A DNA stretch of 64,000 nucleotides from Psychrobacter immobilis (GTDB lineage Bacteria; Pseudomonadota; Gammaproteobacteria; Pseudomonadales; Moraxellaceae). The translations under genes were made by a program, and so were the position numbers. The stretch is taken from positions 1 to 64,000 of the forward strand of contig NZ_CAJGZQ010000004.1 in the NCBI RefSeq assembly GCF_904846185.1, in the 5' to 3' direction. The notes under the pieces were generated by a model, which had not been told where the DNA came from, did not search any database, and was given only the letters and a program-made list of their open reading frames with translations. Below, one piece after another: positions 24,918-34,262 of this stretch. Position 1 is the stretch's first letter. Every line of letters begins with the position of its first letter.

Positions 24918-27560
24918 ATGTCTATTGCTGAAACTGATGCTCAAATCATTAATCCTGATATGCCAGATGTGCCACCGCATGCACCAAGTAAAATTAATTT
25001 AAAAGATTACCAGAAACCTAGCTTTGATGTGGAAACGGTTGATTTAGATATTAAACTGTTCGAAAATCATGCACAGGTAGACAGCACTCTGAAGATGGTA
25101 CGTCAAACAGCAGGAGATCTCGTATTGTTCGGTGAGGAGTTGGAACTGATCGCCATTACGATGAATGGTAAGTCATTGACGGCTGAGGATTATCAACAAC
25201 AAGCAGGCACGTTGACGATTGCTAATGCACCTGATGTGGTTGTTTTACAGATTCAAGTACGTATCTGTCCGCAGACCAATACCGCACTTGAAGGGTTCTA
25301 TATGGCGGGCAGTGGTGATGAGACGATGTTTGTCACCCAGTGCGAGCCGGAAGGTTTTCGTAAAATCACTTTTTATCCAGACCGCCCCGATGTGCTAGCG
25401 ATATTTACCACGCGTCTTGAGGCGGATAAGCGTTATCCAACACTATTGGCCAATGGTAACTTGGTTGAAGCAGGTGAGGTGGCAGATGCCCCAGACCGTC
25501 ATTATGCGATATGGCATGATCCAACCAATAAGCCAAGCTATCTATTTGCCTGCGTTGTCGCTGATTTAGACGTATTAACGGATTCTTATACCACTAGCGA
25601 AGGTCGTGAGGTGTTGCTGGAAATATACGCAAAGTCTGCTGACATTGATAAATGTGATGTCGGTATGCAAGCGTTGAAGGATTCGATGAAATGGGATGAG
25701 GTCAATTATGGTCGCGCCTACGATTTAGATCGCTATATGATTGTTGCCGTGAGTCAATTTAATATGGGCGCAATGGAAAACAAAGGTCTGAATATTTTTA
25801 ATACCGCTTGTGTGTTATCCAGTCCTGAGACGACAACGGATGCGCGTAGCTTTAGTGTGAAAGCCATCATTGCCCATGAGTATTTTCATAACTGGACAGG
25901 CAATCGCATCACTTGCCGTGATTGGTTTCAATTGTGCTTAAAAGAAGGCTTTACCGTTTACCGCGATCAATCATTCTCAGCGGATCAGCAGTCGAGTGCC
26001 GTACAGCGTATCGACGATGTGGCGACCTTGCGTGCTCATCAGTTTGCGGAGGATGCAGGACCATTGGCACACCCGGTACGCCCTGAGAGTTTTGTCGAGA
26101 TTAATAATTTTTATACGACGACTGTTTATGAGAAAGGCGCTGAAATCGTACGCATGATTGCCAATACGTTAGGAGCCGAGAATTTTCGTAAAGGCACGGA
26201 TGAGTATTTCCGTCGTTATGATGGGCAAGCGGTGACGGTTGAGGACTTTTTGTCAGCGCTTAGCATCACGGATAGCAAGATTGAAAGCTTCATCGACTGG
26301 TATCGTCAGCCGGGCACACCAATGGTTTCTGGTCATCAATATTATGACCATGCAGCGCAGACACTGATGATTACGTTAAGTCAGCAAACCCGTCATGTCA
26401 GTGGCTTTGCTGCGCCAAAACCTTTGCCTATTCCGGTAGCGACTGCGCTATTTGATAAAGACAATGGTGACATTGTGGCTGAGCATATGCTGCTACTCGA
26501 TCAAGCCACGCAAACCTTTACCTTCGAAAATATAACGCGTGAGCCTGTTGTATCCTTGCTACGTGATTTTAGTGCGCCAGTACAGCTCAATTATGATTAT
26601 CAAGATGCAGATTTGGCATTTTTGCTCAAACATGAAACCAATGGTTTTAACCGCTGGCAAGTGACGCAGATGCTGGTCAATCGTATCTTGCTGCAAGGTC
26701 AAGGCGAGAAGAGCAGTCCTGATATCTATCTGCAAGCACTAGCGCAGACATTGCCTGTGCTCGCGGCTGAGGATGCGATGTTGGCTGCCCGCTTGCTTGA
26801 TATTCCATCAGCGCAAGAGCTGGCGTCTGCTATTCATAAAGATTACGATCCAGCATTGGTGAAAGCGCAGCGCGACGACTTGTATCAGCAGCTTGCAGAG
26901 GCGCTAAACGATCAATGGGCTGAGCTTTATAAGCAGTTACCTATGCAGGCTTATGAAGATAGTGCCGAAGCTCGTGGCACCCGTGCCTTGCGTAATGTGG
27001 TTCTCGATATGGCGCTGACCGCAAATGTCGATGGCGCAGATAAATGGGCGCAGCAGCAGTATGATGATGCAAGCTGTATGACGGAGCGTTTCGGCGCGTT
27101 GAAAGCGATGGTCAATCATCAACTGCTAAATGCTGATGAGTATTTAGCGGACTTTTATAATCGCTTCCAAAATAATGATTTGGTCATCGATTTATGGTTT
27201 AGTGTGCAAGCGTCTGCTGATACTGTGACCGCTGATACTATCCAATCCTTGATCGCTCACGCAGATTTTGATTGGAATACGCCCAATCGTGTACGCTCAG
27301 TGGTCAGCGCCTTCACCTCGCAGCCAACGGCTTTATGGACGGCAGAAGGGTTAGAGCTTTATATTGGTGTGATTAAAAAGTTGGATGATGCCAATCCTGT
27401 TTTGGCGTCGCGCTTATTGCAAGTGCTAGCGCGTTGGAATACCTTGGCTGAGCCACGTCGTCAAATGGCGCATGAACGGTTGATTGAGTTGCAAAAGCAG
27501 GCTTCTTCTAAGCATGTACTTGAAAGTCTAAACAGTGTTTTAGGATCAGCGAGCGAGTAG
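24918..27560 (+). CDS. pepN: Aminopeptidase N (M1 zinc metallopeptidase)
   Basis: An 880-residue enzyme that removes N-terminal residues from peptides in the cytoplasm. The exopeptidase motif GAMEN and the zinc motif HEYFHNWTGNR (HExxH, with the distal Glu in LKEGFTVYRDQ) are present near residues 280-335. The domain order (N-terminal beta domain, M1 catalytic domain, Ig-like domain, C-terminal helical DUF3458 domain) and length match E. coli PepN (870). ATG 24918 with AGGA upstream is preferred over an in-frame start at 24843. Confidence 0.95.
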   Translation: MSIAETDAQIINPDMPDVPPHAPSKINLKDYQKPSFDVETVDLDIKLFENHAQVDSTLKMVRQTAGDLVLFGEELELIAITMNGKSLTAEDYQQQAGTLTIANAPDVVVLQIQVRICPQTNTALEGFYMAGSGDETMFVTQCEPEGFRKITFYPDRPDVLAIFTTRLEADKRYPTLLANGNLVEAGEVADAPDRHYAIWHDPTNKPSYLFACVVADLDVLTDSYTTSEGREVLLEIYAKSADIDKCDVGMQALKDSMKWDEVNYGRAYDLDRYMIVAVSQFNMGAMENKGLNIFNTACVLSSPETTTDARSFSVKAIIAHEYFHNWTGNRITCRDWFQLCLKEGFTVYRDQSFSADQQSSAVQRIDDVATLRAHQFAEDAGPLAHPVRPESFVEINNFYTTTVYEKGAEIVRMIANTLGAENFRKGTDEYFRRYDGQAVTVEDFLSALSITDSKIESFIDWYRQPGTPMVSGHQYYDHAAQTLMITLSQQTRHVSGFAAPKPLPIPVATALFDKDNGDIVAEHMLLLDQATQTFTFENITREPVVSLLRDFSAPVQLNYDYQDADLAFLLKHETNGFNRWQVTQMLVNRILLQGQGEKSSPDIYLQALAQTLPVLAAEDAMLAARLLDIPSAQELASAIHKDYDPALVKAQRDDLYQQLAEALNDQWAELYKQLPMQAYEDSAEARGTRALRNVVLDMALTANVDGADKWAQQQYDDASCMTERFGALKAMVNHQLLNADEYLADFYNRFQNNDLVIDLWFSVQASADTVTADTIQSLIAHADFDWNTPNRVRSVVSAFTSQPTALWTAEGLELYIGVIKKLDDANPVLASRLLQVLARWNTLAEPRRQMAHERLIELQKQASSKHVLESLNSVLGSASE

Positions 27561-27606
27561 GGTAAATTAAATGACTCTATAACAATAAACTAAATTATTT
27601 TATAAG

Positions 27607-27645
27607 AAAAAGCCCGTCCGATAATAATATCGGACGGGCTTTTTT
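27607..27645. terminator. Strong bidirectional terminator between pepN and the DAHP synthase gene
   Basis: A perfect 16-base inverted repeat, AAAAAGCCCGTCCGAT and its complement, around a 6-base loop between convergent genes. Confidence 0.9.
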
Positions 27646-27710
27646 ATTAAACGCTTAATAATGCTTAAAAAACTTAATATTCTGTGTCTATGGGCAATCG
27701 TTATTAAAGA

Positions 27711-28793
27711 TTAACGATTCGGCAAAACGTCTTTGACCATATCACGTAGGTTATGTAAGGCAGTGACCGTACTATCCCAATCTAAGCAACCGTCAGTGAT
27801 AGACTTGCCATATTCGAGCTGACTTAAGTCAGCGGTCAGTTTCTGATTGCCGCCCTTTAGATGACTCTCAATCATCATACCGATGATCGATTTATTGCCG
27901 TTTTGAATTTGTTCCGCAACGTTTTGGATAACCATCGGCTGTAGATATGGGTCTTTACCTGAGTTGGCATGGCTTGAGTCAATCATAATCTTGCTATTGG
28001 TTTTGCCTTTTGCCAGCTCGTTTTCCACTTGCGCAACCGCAGTCTCGTCATAGTTGGGCTTGCCGTTACCACCGCGAAGTACCACGTGCGCGTAAGGGTT
28101 GCCTTTAGACTTGATGATTGAGACTTTGCCATCTGCTGACAGACCTAAGAAGCTATGACCTTCTTTTACGGCTTGCATTGCGTTAACAGCGACTGTCATG
28201 CCGCCATCTGTTCCATTCTTGAAGCCTACTGGGCATGATAAGCCTGAACTCATTTCACGATGCGTTTGGCTCTCAGTGGTACGTGCGCCAATCGCTGACC
28301 AGCTGATCAAATCCTGCATGTACTGCGGGGTATTCGGGTCTAATGCTTCGGTGGCGCAAGGCAGACCTTTTTCATTCAAATCGAGCAGTAGCTTACGGGC
28401 AGTACGCAGACCTTTTTCAATGTCGAAGCTGTCGTTCATATCAGGGTCATTAATCATGCCTTTCCAGCCAACGGTTGTGCGCGGCTTTTCAAAATATACG
28501 CGCATCACCACAAATACGCTATCTTCGATTTCTTTTGCTAATATGGCCAACCGATCGGCATATTCGTGAGCGGCTTTGATATCATGAATAGAGCAGGGGC
28601 CGATGACTACAAAGAGGCGCTTATCTTTACCGTCCAAGATGTTTTGGATAGTATTACGACCGTTTAATACGGTTTTATAGGCTGCATCTGATAAAGGTAG
28701 CTCAGTTTTTAGCTCAGCGGGAGTGATCAAAGGAATGAACTTTTCAATATTCACGTCGTCAATATCTGCATTATGGGTAACTGATGTTGTCAT
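27711..28793 (-). CDS. aroG: 3-deoxy-7-phosphoheptulonate synthase (DAHP synthase, type I)
   Basis: A 360-residue enzyme that joins phosphoenolpyruvate and erythrose 4-phosphate, the first step of aromatic amino acid synthesis. Recognisable blocks are VVIGPCSIHDIKAAHEYADR, VYFEKPRTTVGWKGMINDP, LSCPVGFKNGTDGG and MIDSSHANSGKDP, all typical of the AroF/G/H type. Which feedback specificity (Phe, Tyr or Trp) applies cannot be read with confidence. It is a single gene with a 427-base upstream gap. Confidence 0.93.
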   Translation of the reverse strand: MTTSVTHNADIDDVNIEKFIPLITPAELKTELPLSDAAYKTVLNGRNTIQNILDGKDKRLFVVIGPCSIHDIKAAHEYADRLAILAKEIEDSVFVVMRVYFEKPRTTVGWKGMINDPDMNDSFDIEKGLRTARKLLLDLNEKGLPCATEALDPNTPQYMQDLISWSAIGARTTESQTHREMSSGLSCPVGFKNGTDGGMTVAVNAMQAVKEGHSFLGLSADGKVSIIKSKGNPYAHVVLRGGNGKPNYDETAVAQVENELAKGKTNSKIMIDSSHANSGKDPYLQPMVIQNVAEQIQNGNKSIIGMMIESHLKGGNQKLTADLSQLEYGKSITDGCLDWDSTVTALHNLRDMVKDVLPNR

Positions 28794-29220
28794 GGTTATA
28801 TATCGTCTAGCTGATTTATAGGGAGTTTCATTATGCGGACAAAAGTGTTGGTTGACAAGGGCAGTCGCGCAGTTAATTGACTGATAACTGGAATGAGGAA
28901 ACCAAAACTTAGTTATACTTGTTCAGCGCCAATCGTATATGAGCGCTTCAACAAGCAAGATTGTTACTCAATTTATCTGTCCGTATAGAAAAACGAATTA
29001 ACCCGTTAAGTGGTCATTTCTGGCTTTTATCAGCTAATTTAGCTATTTGTATCATCGTCACGTATGATGACAATATAAAAGGTATGACGATAAAATAGTG
29101 AGTATGGCGAATGCTTAGGTATCACAGAGCTTTCGCGCAGATTTTATGCGTCGTATTTTATAATAATCATTCATTTATTTTATATGCATTTATTGTATTT
29201 TTTAATATCGAGAGCTTGTC
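28794..29220. other. Divergent intergenic region between the DAHP synthase gene and lpxB
   Basis: This 427-base AT-rich gap must contain the two divergent promoters. I see no clear operator, small gene or RNA in it. Confidence 0.4.
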
Positions 29221-30528
29221 ATGACAGATTCTGCTACGCCTGATCAATATCATAACCTTATAGACCAAACAGAGACTGAAATTCGAAGTGCTGAATTACA
29301 GACTGTGCCATTGGTCATCGGTATCATCGCAGGTGAAGTGTCAGGGGATAGCTTGGGCGCAGACTTCATGCAGCAGATGAATAATCTACGTGGTGATATT
29401 GTGTGGGTCGGCGTCGGTGGTACAAAGATGCAAGCGCAAGGGCTGCAAAGCATTTTTCCATTGGAGCGTTTAGCGGTGATGGGTTTGGTAGAAGTTATGG
29501 CGCAATTGCCTGACTTGCTTAAAGCTCGCCGTGAATTACTGAGTGCATTTAAAGCCGCTGATATTGATTGGTTTATCGGCATTGATGCGCCTGATTTTAA
29601 TCTTAGAGTGGCTAAAAAATTAAAACCGCAAGGCGTATTCTGCGTGCAGTATGTCAGCCCTTCTATTTGGGCATGGCGTGAGTCACGTATTCATAATATT
29701 AAAGCAGCGACCGACCTTGTGTTGTGTTTATTCCCCTTTGAGCTGTCCGTTTATGAGCGCCATAATCATCCAGCAATATGTGTTGGTCATCCACTGTTGC
29801 GTACGATCGATCAAACATTATTAGAGACACCGATCAATCAGCGCCGTAGTGAGCTGGTTTGGCACAACGATGGCTTGCAGCAGTTTTTTATTGAACGATT
29901 TGACGATGTCAGCCAGCTGATTTGTGTGATGCCAGGCTCTCGGCGCGGTGAAATCACGGCTATTTTGCCATTGATGCTGGATGGTATTCAAAAGTTAATA
30001 TTGCTCGACCCCAAGCTATGCTTTATCATTCCGACCGTCGACCAGAATCACCAATATATCGTCCAAGATGTTATTGACCAGCGCTCAGAGCAACTACGTG
30101 CTGCCATCGTTGTGGTCTATGATGATAGCCAGCCAGCCTTTAGTCAACAAGCGATGGCAGCCTCAGATATTGTGATGCTGGCATCTGGCACTGCAACGCT
30201 AGAGGCGATGCTGTTAGAGCGACCGATGGTGGTGGTTTATCAATTAAATAAGCTCACCTATCAGATTGCCAAACGCTTGGTCAAAGTGCCTTATGTGGCG
30301 CTGCCCAATATTTTGGCTGATACTGCAATCGTTCCTGAGTTGATTCAAGAGCAGGCGAGTGGTGACAATATCTGTCGTACGGTCATGCGACTACTGCAAC
30401 CGCGTGCCTATGCTGAGCAATTAAAAGATCTCGTCGCCACCAAGCACTTATTACAACAGCAGAGTAATCATGATCCCGCTAATAGCGTGATTGAGCAATG
30501 GTTTATCCAAGCGAAACATCGGATTTAA
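29221..30528 (+). CDS. lpxB: Lipid-A-disaccharide synthase
   Basis: A 435-residue GT19 glycosyltransferase that joins UDP-2,3-diacylglucosamine and lipid X into the lipid A disaccharide at the inner membrane. Visible signatures are IAGEVSGDSLGADFM, the FIGIDAPDFNLRVAKKLK block, YVSPSIWAWRESRI, VMPGSRRGEI and ASGTATLEAMLLERPMVVVY. The first 30 residues are an extra N-terminal extension. rnhB follows 73 bases later, an order common in Gammaproteobacteria, although lpxA and fabZ are not upstream here. Confidence 0.93.
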   Translation: MTDSATPDQYHNLIDQTETEIRSAELQTVPLVIGIIAGEVSGDSLGADFMQQMNNLRGDIVWVGVGGTKMQAQGLQSIFPLERLAVMGLVEVMAQLPDLLKARRELLSAFKAADIDWFIGIDAPDFNLRVAKKLKPQGVFCVQYVSPSIWAWRESRIHNIKAATDLVLCLFPFELSVYERHNHPAICVGHPLLRTIDQTLLETPINQRRSELVWHNDGLQQFFIERFDDVSQLICVMPGSRRGEITAILPLMLDGIQKLILLDPKLCFIIPTVDQNHQYIVQDVIDQRSEQLRAAIVVVYDDSQPAFSQQAMAASDIVMLASGTATLEAMLLERPMVVVYQLNKLTYQIAKRLVKVPYVALPNILADTAIVPELIQEQASGDNICRTVMRLLQPRAYAEQLKDLVATKHLLQQQSNHDPANSVIEQWFIQAKHRI

Positions 30529-30601
30529 GCCATTATTGATTGCGATCATTTCTTCTTCTATTAATCACAATGATACCTAATAACAAAGATACCGCGCCCC
30601 T

Positions 30602-31456
30602 ATGAGTAACCAGTACCAAACCGACAACGCTGTCACCCCGATCGAAGTAAGTATTGAGCAAATTGATATCAAAGGTCAATATCTACAGCTGGTTGAGCCT
30701 ATTCGTTTATCGGGTGAGGTAGATATTGGTGCGCTACTTGCTCAGTATTCGATCAAGGTGGAGCAAGGCTTACAGCAGTCAACGCTACAAATGGGCGTTG
30801 ATGAGGCAGGACGTGGGCCGTTGCTCGGTAGCGTCAATGTGGCTGCTGCGATATTGCCTAAAACTTGGTCAGGATTGATTGAGATGCAGCCATTAAAGGA
30901 CACGCCATTATCTATCTTGACCGACTCCAAGCAGCTGAGTGAAAAGAAGCGTGACCGACTTTATCCATTGGTTCAGCAGCATGCTATTGGTTATGTTGTC
31001 GCCGAGATCCCAGCAGCGGTCATCGATCAAGTCAATATCTTGCAAGCGACGATGCTCGGTATGCGCTTATGTACCGAAGTATTGTTAAAAGCCATTGCTC
31101 ATCATCTTGCTAACTCTATGAGGCAGGTCGAAGTTTTGTTCGATGGTAATCGCTGCCCTGAATTAAATGAGTCAATGCTCGCTGAACTGGGTATAGAAAA
31201 ATCGATTGTCGATTGCCAAGCATGGGTAAAGGGCGATGCGCGTCATACCAGCATTGCTGCCGCCAGTATATTGGCTAAAGTCAGCCGTGACAAAGCCATG
31301 TATGCGCTTGATGCTGAGCATCCAGAATACGGTATCGCCAAACATAAAGGCTATCCAACACGCGCACACATGGAGGCAATCGAAAAATACGGCGTATTAT
31401 CTGCACATAGACGTAGTTTTGCACCAGTCAGGAAGTCATTAGAGAAAGCCACTTAA
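30602..31456 (+). CDS. rnhB: Ribonuclease HII with an N-terminal extension
   Basis: A 284-residue enzyme that cuts RNA in RNA-DNA hybrids and at single ribonucleotides. The active-site start [14 protein letters not shown] begins at about residue 65, [16 protein letters not shown] follows, and the late acidic residues are in [11 protein letters not shown] and [14 protein letters not shown]. Most RNase HII proteins begin within about 10-20 residues of the DEAGRG motif; here about 60 residues precede it. No strong ribosome-binding site supports 30602, so a later start cannot be excluded, although the extension has no stop. Confidence 0.9.
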   Translation: MSNQYQTDNAVTPIEVSIEQIDIKGQYLQLVEPIRLSGEVDIGALLAQYSIKVEQGLQQSTLQMGVDEAGRGPLLGSVNVAAAILPKTWSGLIEMQPLKDTPLSILTDSKQLSEKKRDRLYPLVQQHAIGYVVAEIPAAVIDQVNILQATMLGMRLCTEVLLKAIAHHLANSMRQVEVLFDGNRCPELNESMLAELGIEKSIVDCQAWVKGDARHTSIAAASILAKVSRDKAMYALDAEHPEYGIAKHKGYPTRAHMEAIEKYGVLSAHRRSFAPVRKSLEKAT

Positions 31457-31623
31457 CAATACACGTTAAGCTAAGCGTGCTTCTTTAAAATAGCCTAAGC
31501 AAAAATAGTCATGGCTAAAAATAAGATAGTCCGTAATGAACGTATCAGTCTTCAACAAACACCAAGTAAAAATTTTTGGACTGTATTACAATGCCATTAC
31601 AAATAAATTCAATACTGTGATGT

Positions 31624-31917
31624 TAGGGCGTGTTGAACATTCGACTATGGCACTGACAGGGACTATTTTGCAGGCGATTCGACGTTAAAAATAGTAAGTT
31701 TAGTCATTCTAAGCGTATATTTTTAACAATGAAGCGGCAAAAAAGAGTTCTGTCCCCTTCTATTAATATTGGGGCTGATACTAAAATTGCCCCCAGCTAT
31801 TTACAAGCAGGGCGTTGCAATTCTAGCTAAGGTATTAACATCATCATCGAATTGCGCCTTGTCTGGAACAATTTTAACCATCAGCAGTGCCTATTTGTGA
31901 ATGTTCAACACGCCCTA
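31624..31917. mobile_element. MITE-like element with terminal inverted repeats
   Basis: TAGGGCGTGTTGAACATTC at 31624-31642 is matched exactly inverted at 31899-31917. Beyond the perfect 19 bases the arms stay partly alike, with GGCACTG and GGCG..ATTCGA shared, so the imperfect repeat covers about 70 bases at each end. The 294-base body has no open frame of note and no transposase. TA at both outer ends could be the target duplication. A non-autonomous element is the simplest reading; the parent IS is not identified. Confidence 0.7.
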
Positions 31918-32005
31918 GCAGCTTAAGTCTACTTAGCTTATGTACCCATACTTAACGCTGGCATTTATTGACTTATATACGCGCTATTATTCTATAGGAT
32001 AAAAA

Positions 32006-33220
32006 ATGACGCTCAGTACGCTACAGAAAAATCTTGCTGCAGTGCTTTTTTTGACAGTGTTTCTAACGGCTTGTGGTGGGGGCGGTGGGGGCTCTGATAG
32101 CAGCTCTAATACTAATGCGCCAAGTCCGAACCCACCTGCTATCGAGCCAAACGATCAGCCCAATGATAATACAAGCGACAATTCAAGCGATAATGTTGGC
32201 GAGCAACCTGATAGTACGACTGCTACTAATGAGGTAAAGGCTGCATTAATTGCCAACAATAAGTTCAGTTTGGCGCGTGCCAGCTGTGGTCTGAGCGGCT
32301 TATCTGTTGATACCGCGCTTGATGATGTTGCTATTAAACATGCAAATTATATTAAATACGTCTTTGCCAATAGCTCACCGACCGCATTCAGTGCGCATTA
32401 CGAAAATAATATTGCAGATATTTCGGGCGTTACCAGTAGCAATAATCCATTTTTTGGTGGGTTAAGTTTTACCGATCGCTTATCAAACGCAGATTATCCA
32501 AATGTACGATATGGTGTGACTGAGAATATCGCCCAATCTATTCACTATAGTTCAGCAGGCAATCTTATTCGCTCGGATGTTGTGGCAGGCTCGATGGCAA
32601 AGTCCTTGCTGGCAGCGCCTTACCATTTGCGTTCATTAATGATGCCTAGTGCAAGCGTGACGGGTACTGGCGTGGTTATCTATAAGCCATACAATAAAGA
32701 GGCGGCGAATAACCAAGGTTATGTATTGGTCAACCATGCAGCAGCGACCCAAGCGACTAAAGATAATACGGTTAAAGGCGTATTCACTTATCCATGTGAA
32801 GGCGTGACGGATACAGTAACCGCGCTATACAATGAGACGCCAGATCCTGTCAAGCATACAGGGCGTGACTTGCGAGTAGATCCTATCGGGCAACCCATTT
32901 ATATCAATATGCCATCCGCTCAAACGATTGATATCAGCAATGTGAGATTCCATGATATCCAGCGAAATATCGATGTACCGATTGAGCTGCTAGACTATCG
33001 CCAAGATCCCTATAAAAATACGGCAAATGCACTACCAGCAAACGAGGCTTTTATATTACCAATCACTGATAATTTAAGAAGCTGCCAGATTGCCAGTAAA
33101 AAAGACAAAAACTGTGGTTTACATGGCAACAGTGACTACCGTGTCAGCTTTGATATTTTAGTGGATAATAAAACTATCGAGCGTGAGAGCTTTACCTTTA
33201 CGACAGGGATAGTGAATTAA
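32006..33220 (+). CDS. CAP/SCP-domain lipoprotein
   Basis: A 404-residue lipoprotein. The signal peptide ends at LTACGGGGGGS (lipobox Cys at about residue 23), and a Ser/Asn/Pro-rich linker runs to about residue 75. A CAP (SCP/PR1-like) domain follows: ALDDVAIKHANYIKYVF, a second His in FSAHYENN, GVTENIAQS and a late YVLVNHA. The C-terminal third (about residues 290-404) is a separate beta-rich part with two Cys pairs possible. CAP proteins are extracellular with varied roles, and no function can be assigned. The gene begins 88 bases after the MITE-like element. Confidence 0.75.
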   Translation: MTLSTLQKNLAAVLFLTVFLTACGGGGGGSDSSSNTNAPSPNPPAIEPNDQPNDNTSDNSSDNVGEQPDSTTATNEVKAALIANNKFSLARASCGLSGLSVDTALDDVAIKHANYIKYVFANSSPTAFSAHYENNIADISGVTSSNNPFFGGLSFTDRLSNADYPNVRYGVTENIAQSIHYSSAGNLIRSDVVAGSMAKSLLAAPYHLRSLMMPSASVTGTGVVIYKPYNKEAANNQGYVLVNHAAATQATKDNTVKGVFTYPCEGVTDTVTALYNETPDPVKHTGRDLRVDPIGQPIYINMPSAQTIDISNVRFHDIQRNIDVPIELLDYRQDPYKNTANALPANEAFILPITDNLRSCQIASKKDKNCGLHGNSDYRVSFDILVDNKTIERESFTFTTGIVN

Positions 33221-33294
33221 TAATTAGGTGAACTAAGACGTGCTCTTAATCTGAATAAAAGCACCAATCTGAACGAAAGTACATAAAGAGTAAG

Positions 33295-33348
33295 TATAAT
33301 AAAGCAAGGGCTGAACCAGTTATCTGATTCAGCCCTTGCTTTATTATA
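33295..33348. terminator. Bidirectional terminator, 21-base perfect inverted repeat
   Basis: The arms at 33295-33315 and 33328-33348 (core AGCAAGGGCTGAA) are perfect complements around a 12-base loop, between convergent genes. AT-rich ends supply a T-rich tail in each direction. Confidence 0.8.
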
Positions 33349-33506
33349 ATAGTCAATCCCTTGCACTATAAAAATTTCGGCGTTCATCTCGCTTGAAACA
33401 TTATATATGCCTATAATTAGTTGCCTTGTACTTCACCCTTATTTTGAGTTGAAGTAACTATATTACAATAAACCATATTGCAATCAATCATATAAATACA
33501 TAAGTG

Positions 33507-34172
33507 CTAAAACGATGAGTTCGGTTGTTGCAAGAAGGCTTCTTCTTCATCCGTTGACTCGCGATCTAAAATGTCATTGCGATGCGGATAGCGACCGAAT
33601 TGCTCAATGATATCTTTATGACGATTTTCGAAATCCAGCGTATTGTCATCTTGCAATTTCTCAAACAATGGTAAGTAGTGCTTATGAATCATCAATGATT
33701 CAGAGTGCATAAATGGCATGATGATAAACTTGCGCCATTCAGTCGGCAACGTATCAAAGTGTGGTTGTCCAATAGCCTCTTGTGCCAATGCGATAGCCAT
33801 ACTATCTTGTGCAAAAGCGTCTGCTTGCCCGCGGCACAAATTACGCGAAAACTGATCTAAGACAATAATTTCTGCTAGTCTGCCTGCCAACGCCGTGATA
33901 GAGCTATTGCTATCGGTTGACGCGTTTGCGCTACGCCATGTCACGCATTCACCTTGCTTTGCCGCGTGCCAGATGTCACCGAATTTATCTTTTATCTGCG
34001 TATCAAAGTCATCATTTTGCGCAAACCAATATTGCTCATTGTCTTTGTCGAACCAAAACTCCAGTACTGTACGCGCATTAGCATCAAGATGTTCTAAATG
34101 AATATTTTTTGGGTCGAGCTGCGATGAATAAGCTTGGCTAGTAGCAGTGGAATAATCGGTTGATAGTGACAT
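33507..34172 (-). CDS. DUF924 family protein
   Basis: A 221-residue soluble protein of the DUF924 family, which has a TPR-like helical fold and no settled function. The family pattern is clear: VLEFWFDKDNEQYWFAQNDD near residue 36, IVLDQFSRNLCRGQADAFAQ near residue 105, then FIIMPFMHSESL and RYPHRNDILDRESTDEE at the end. Length and order are normal. It is divergent from nspC, with about 90 bases between them. Confidence 0.88.
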   Translation of the reverse strand: MSLSTDYSTATSQAYSSQLDPKNIHLEHLDANARTVLEFWFDKDNEQYWFAQNDDFDTQIKDKFGDIWHAAKQGECVTWRSANASTDSNSSITALAGRLAEIIVLDQFSRNLCRGQADAFAQDSMAIALAQEAIGQPHFDTLPTEWRKFIIMPFMHSESLMIHKHYLPLFEKLQDDNTLDFENRHKDIIEQFGRYPHRNDILDRESTDEEEAFLQQPNSSF

Positions 34173-34262
34173 AAGATATTCTAATTATGATGAATTTAGT
34201 CTACTATAGCGCAAATATTTATGTCTGTCATGATGCCAACAGCAGCTATTAGGTAACCTCTT

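Noticed and set aside
33295-33348. Perfect 21-base inverted repeat as a mobile element
   Set aside because: Its size, short loop and place between convergent genes fit a bidirectional terminator.
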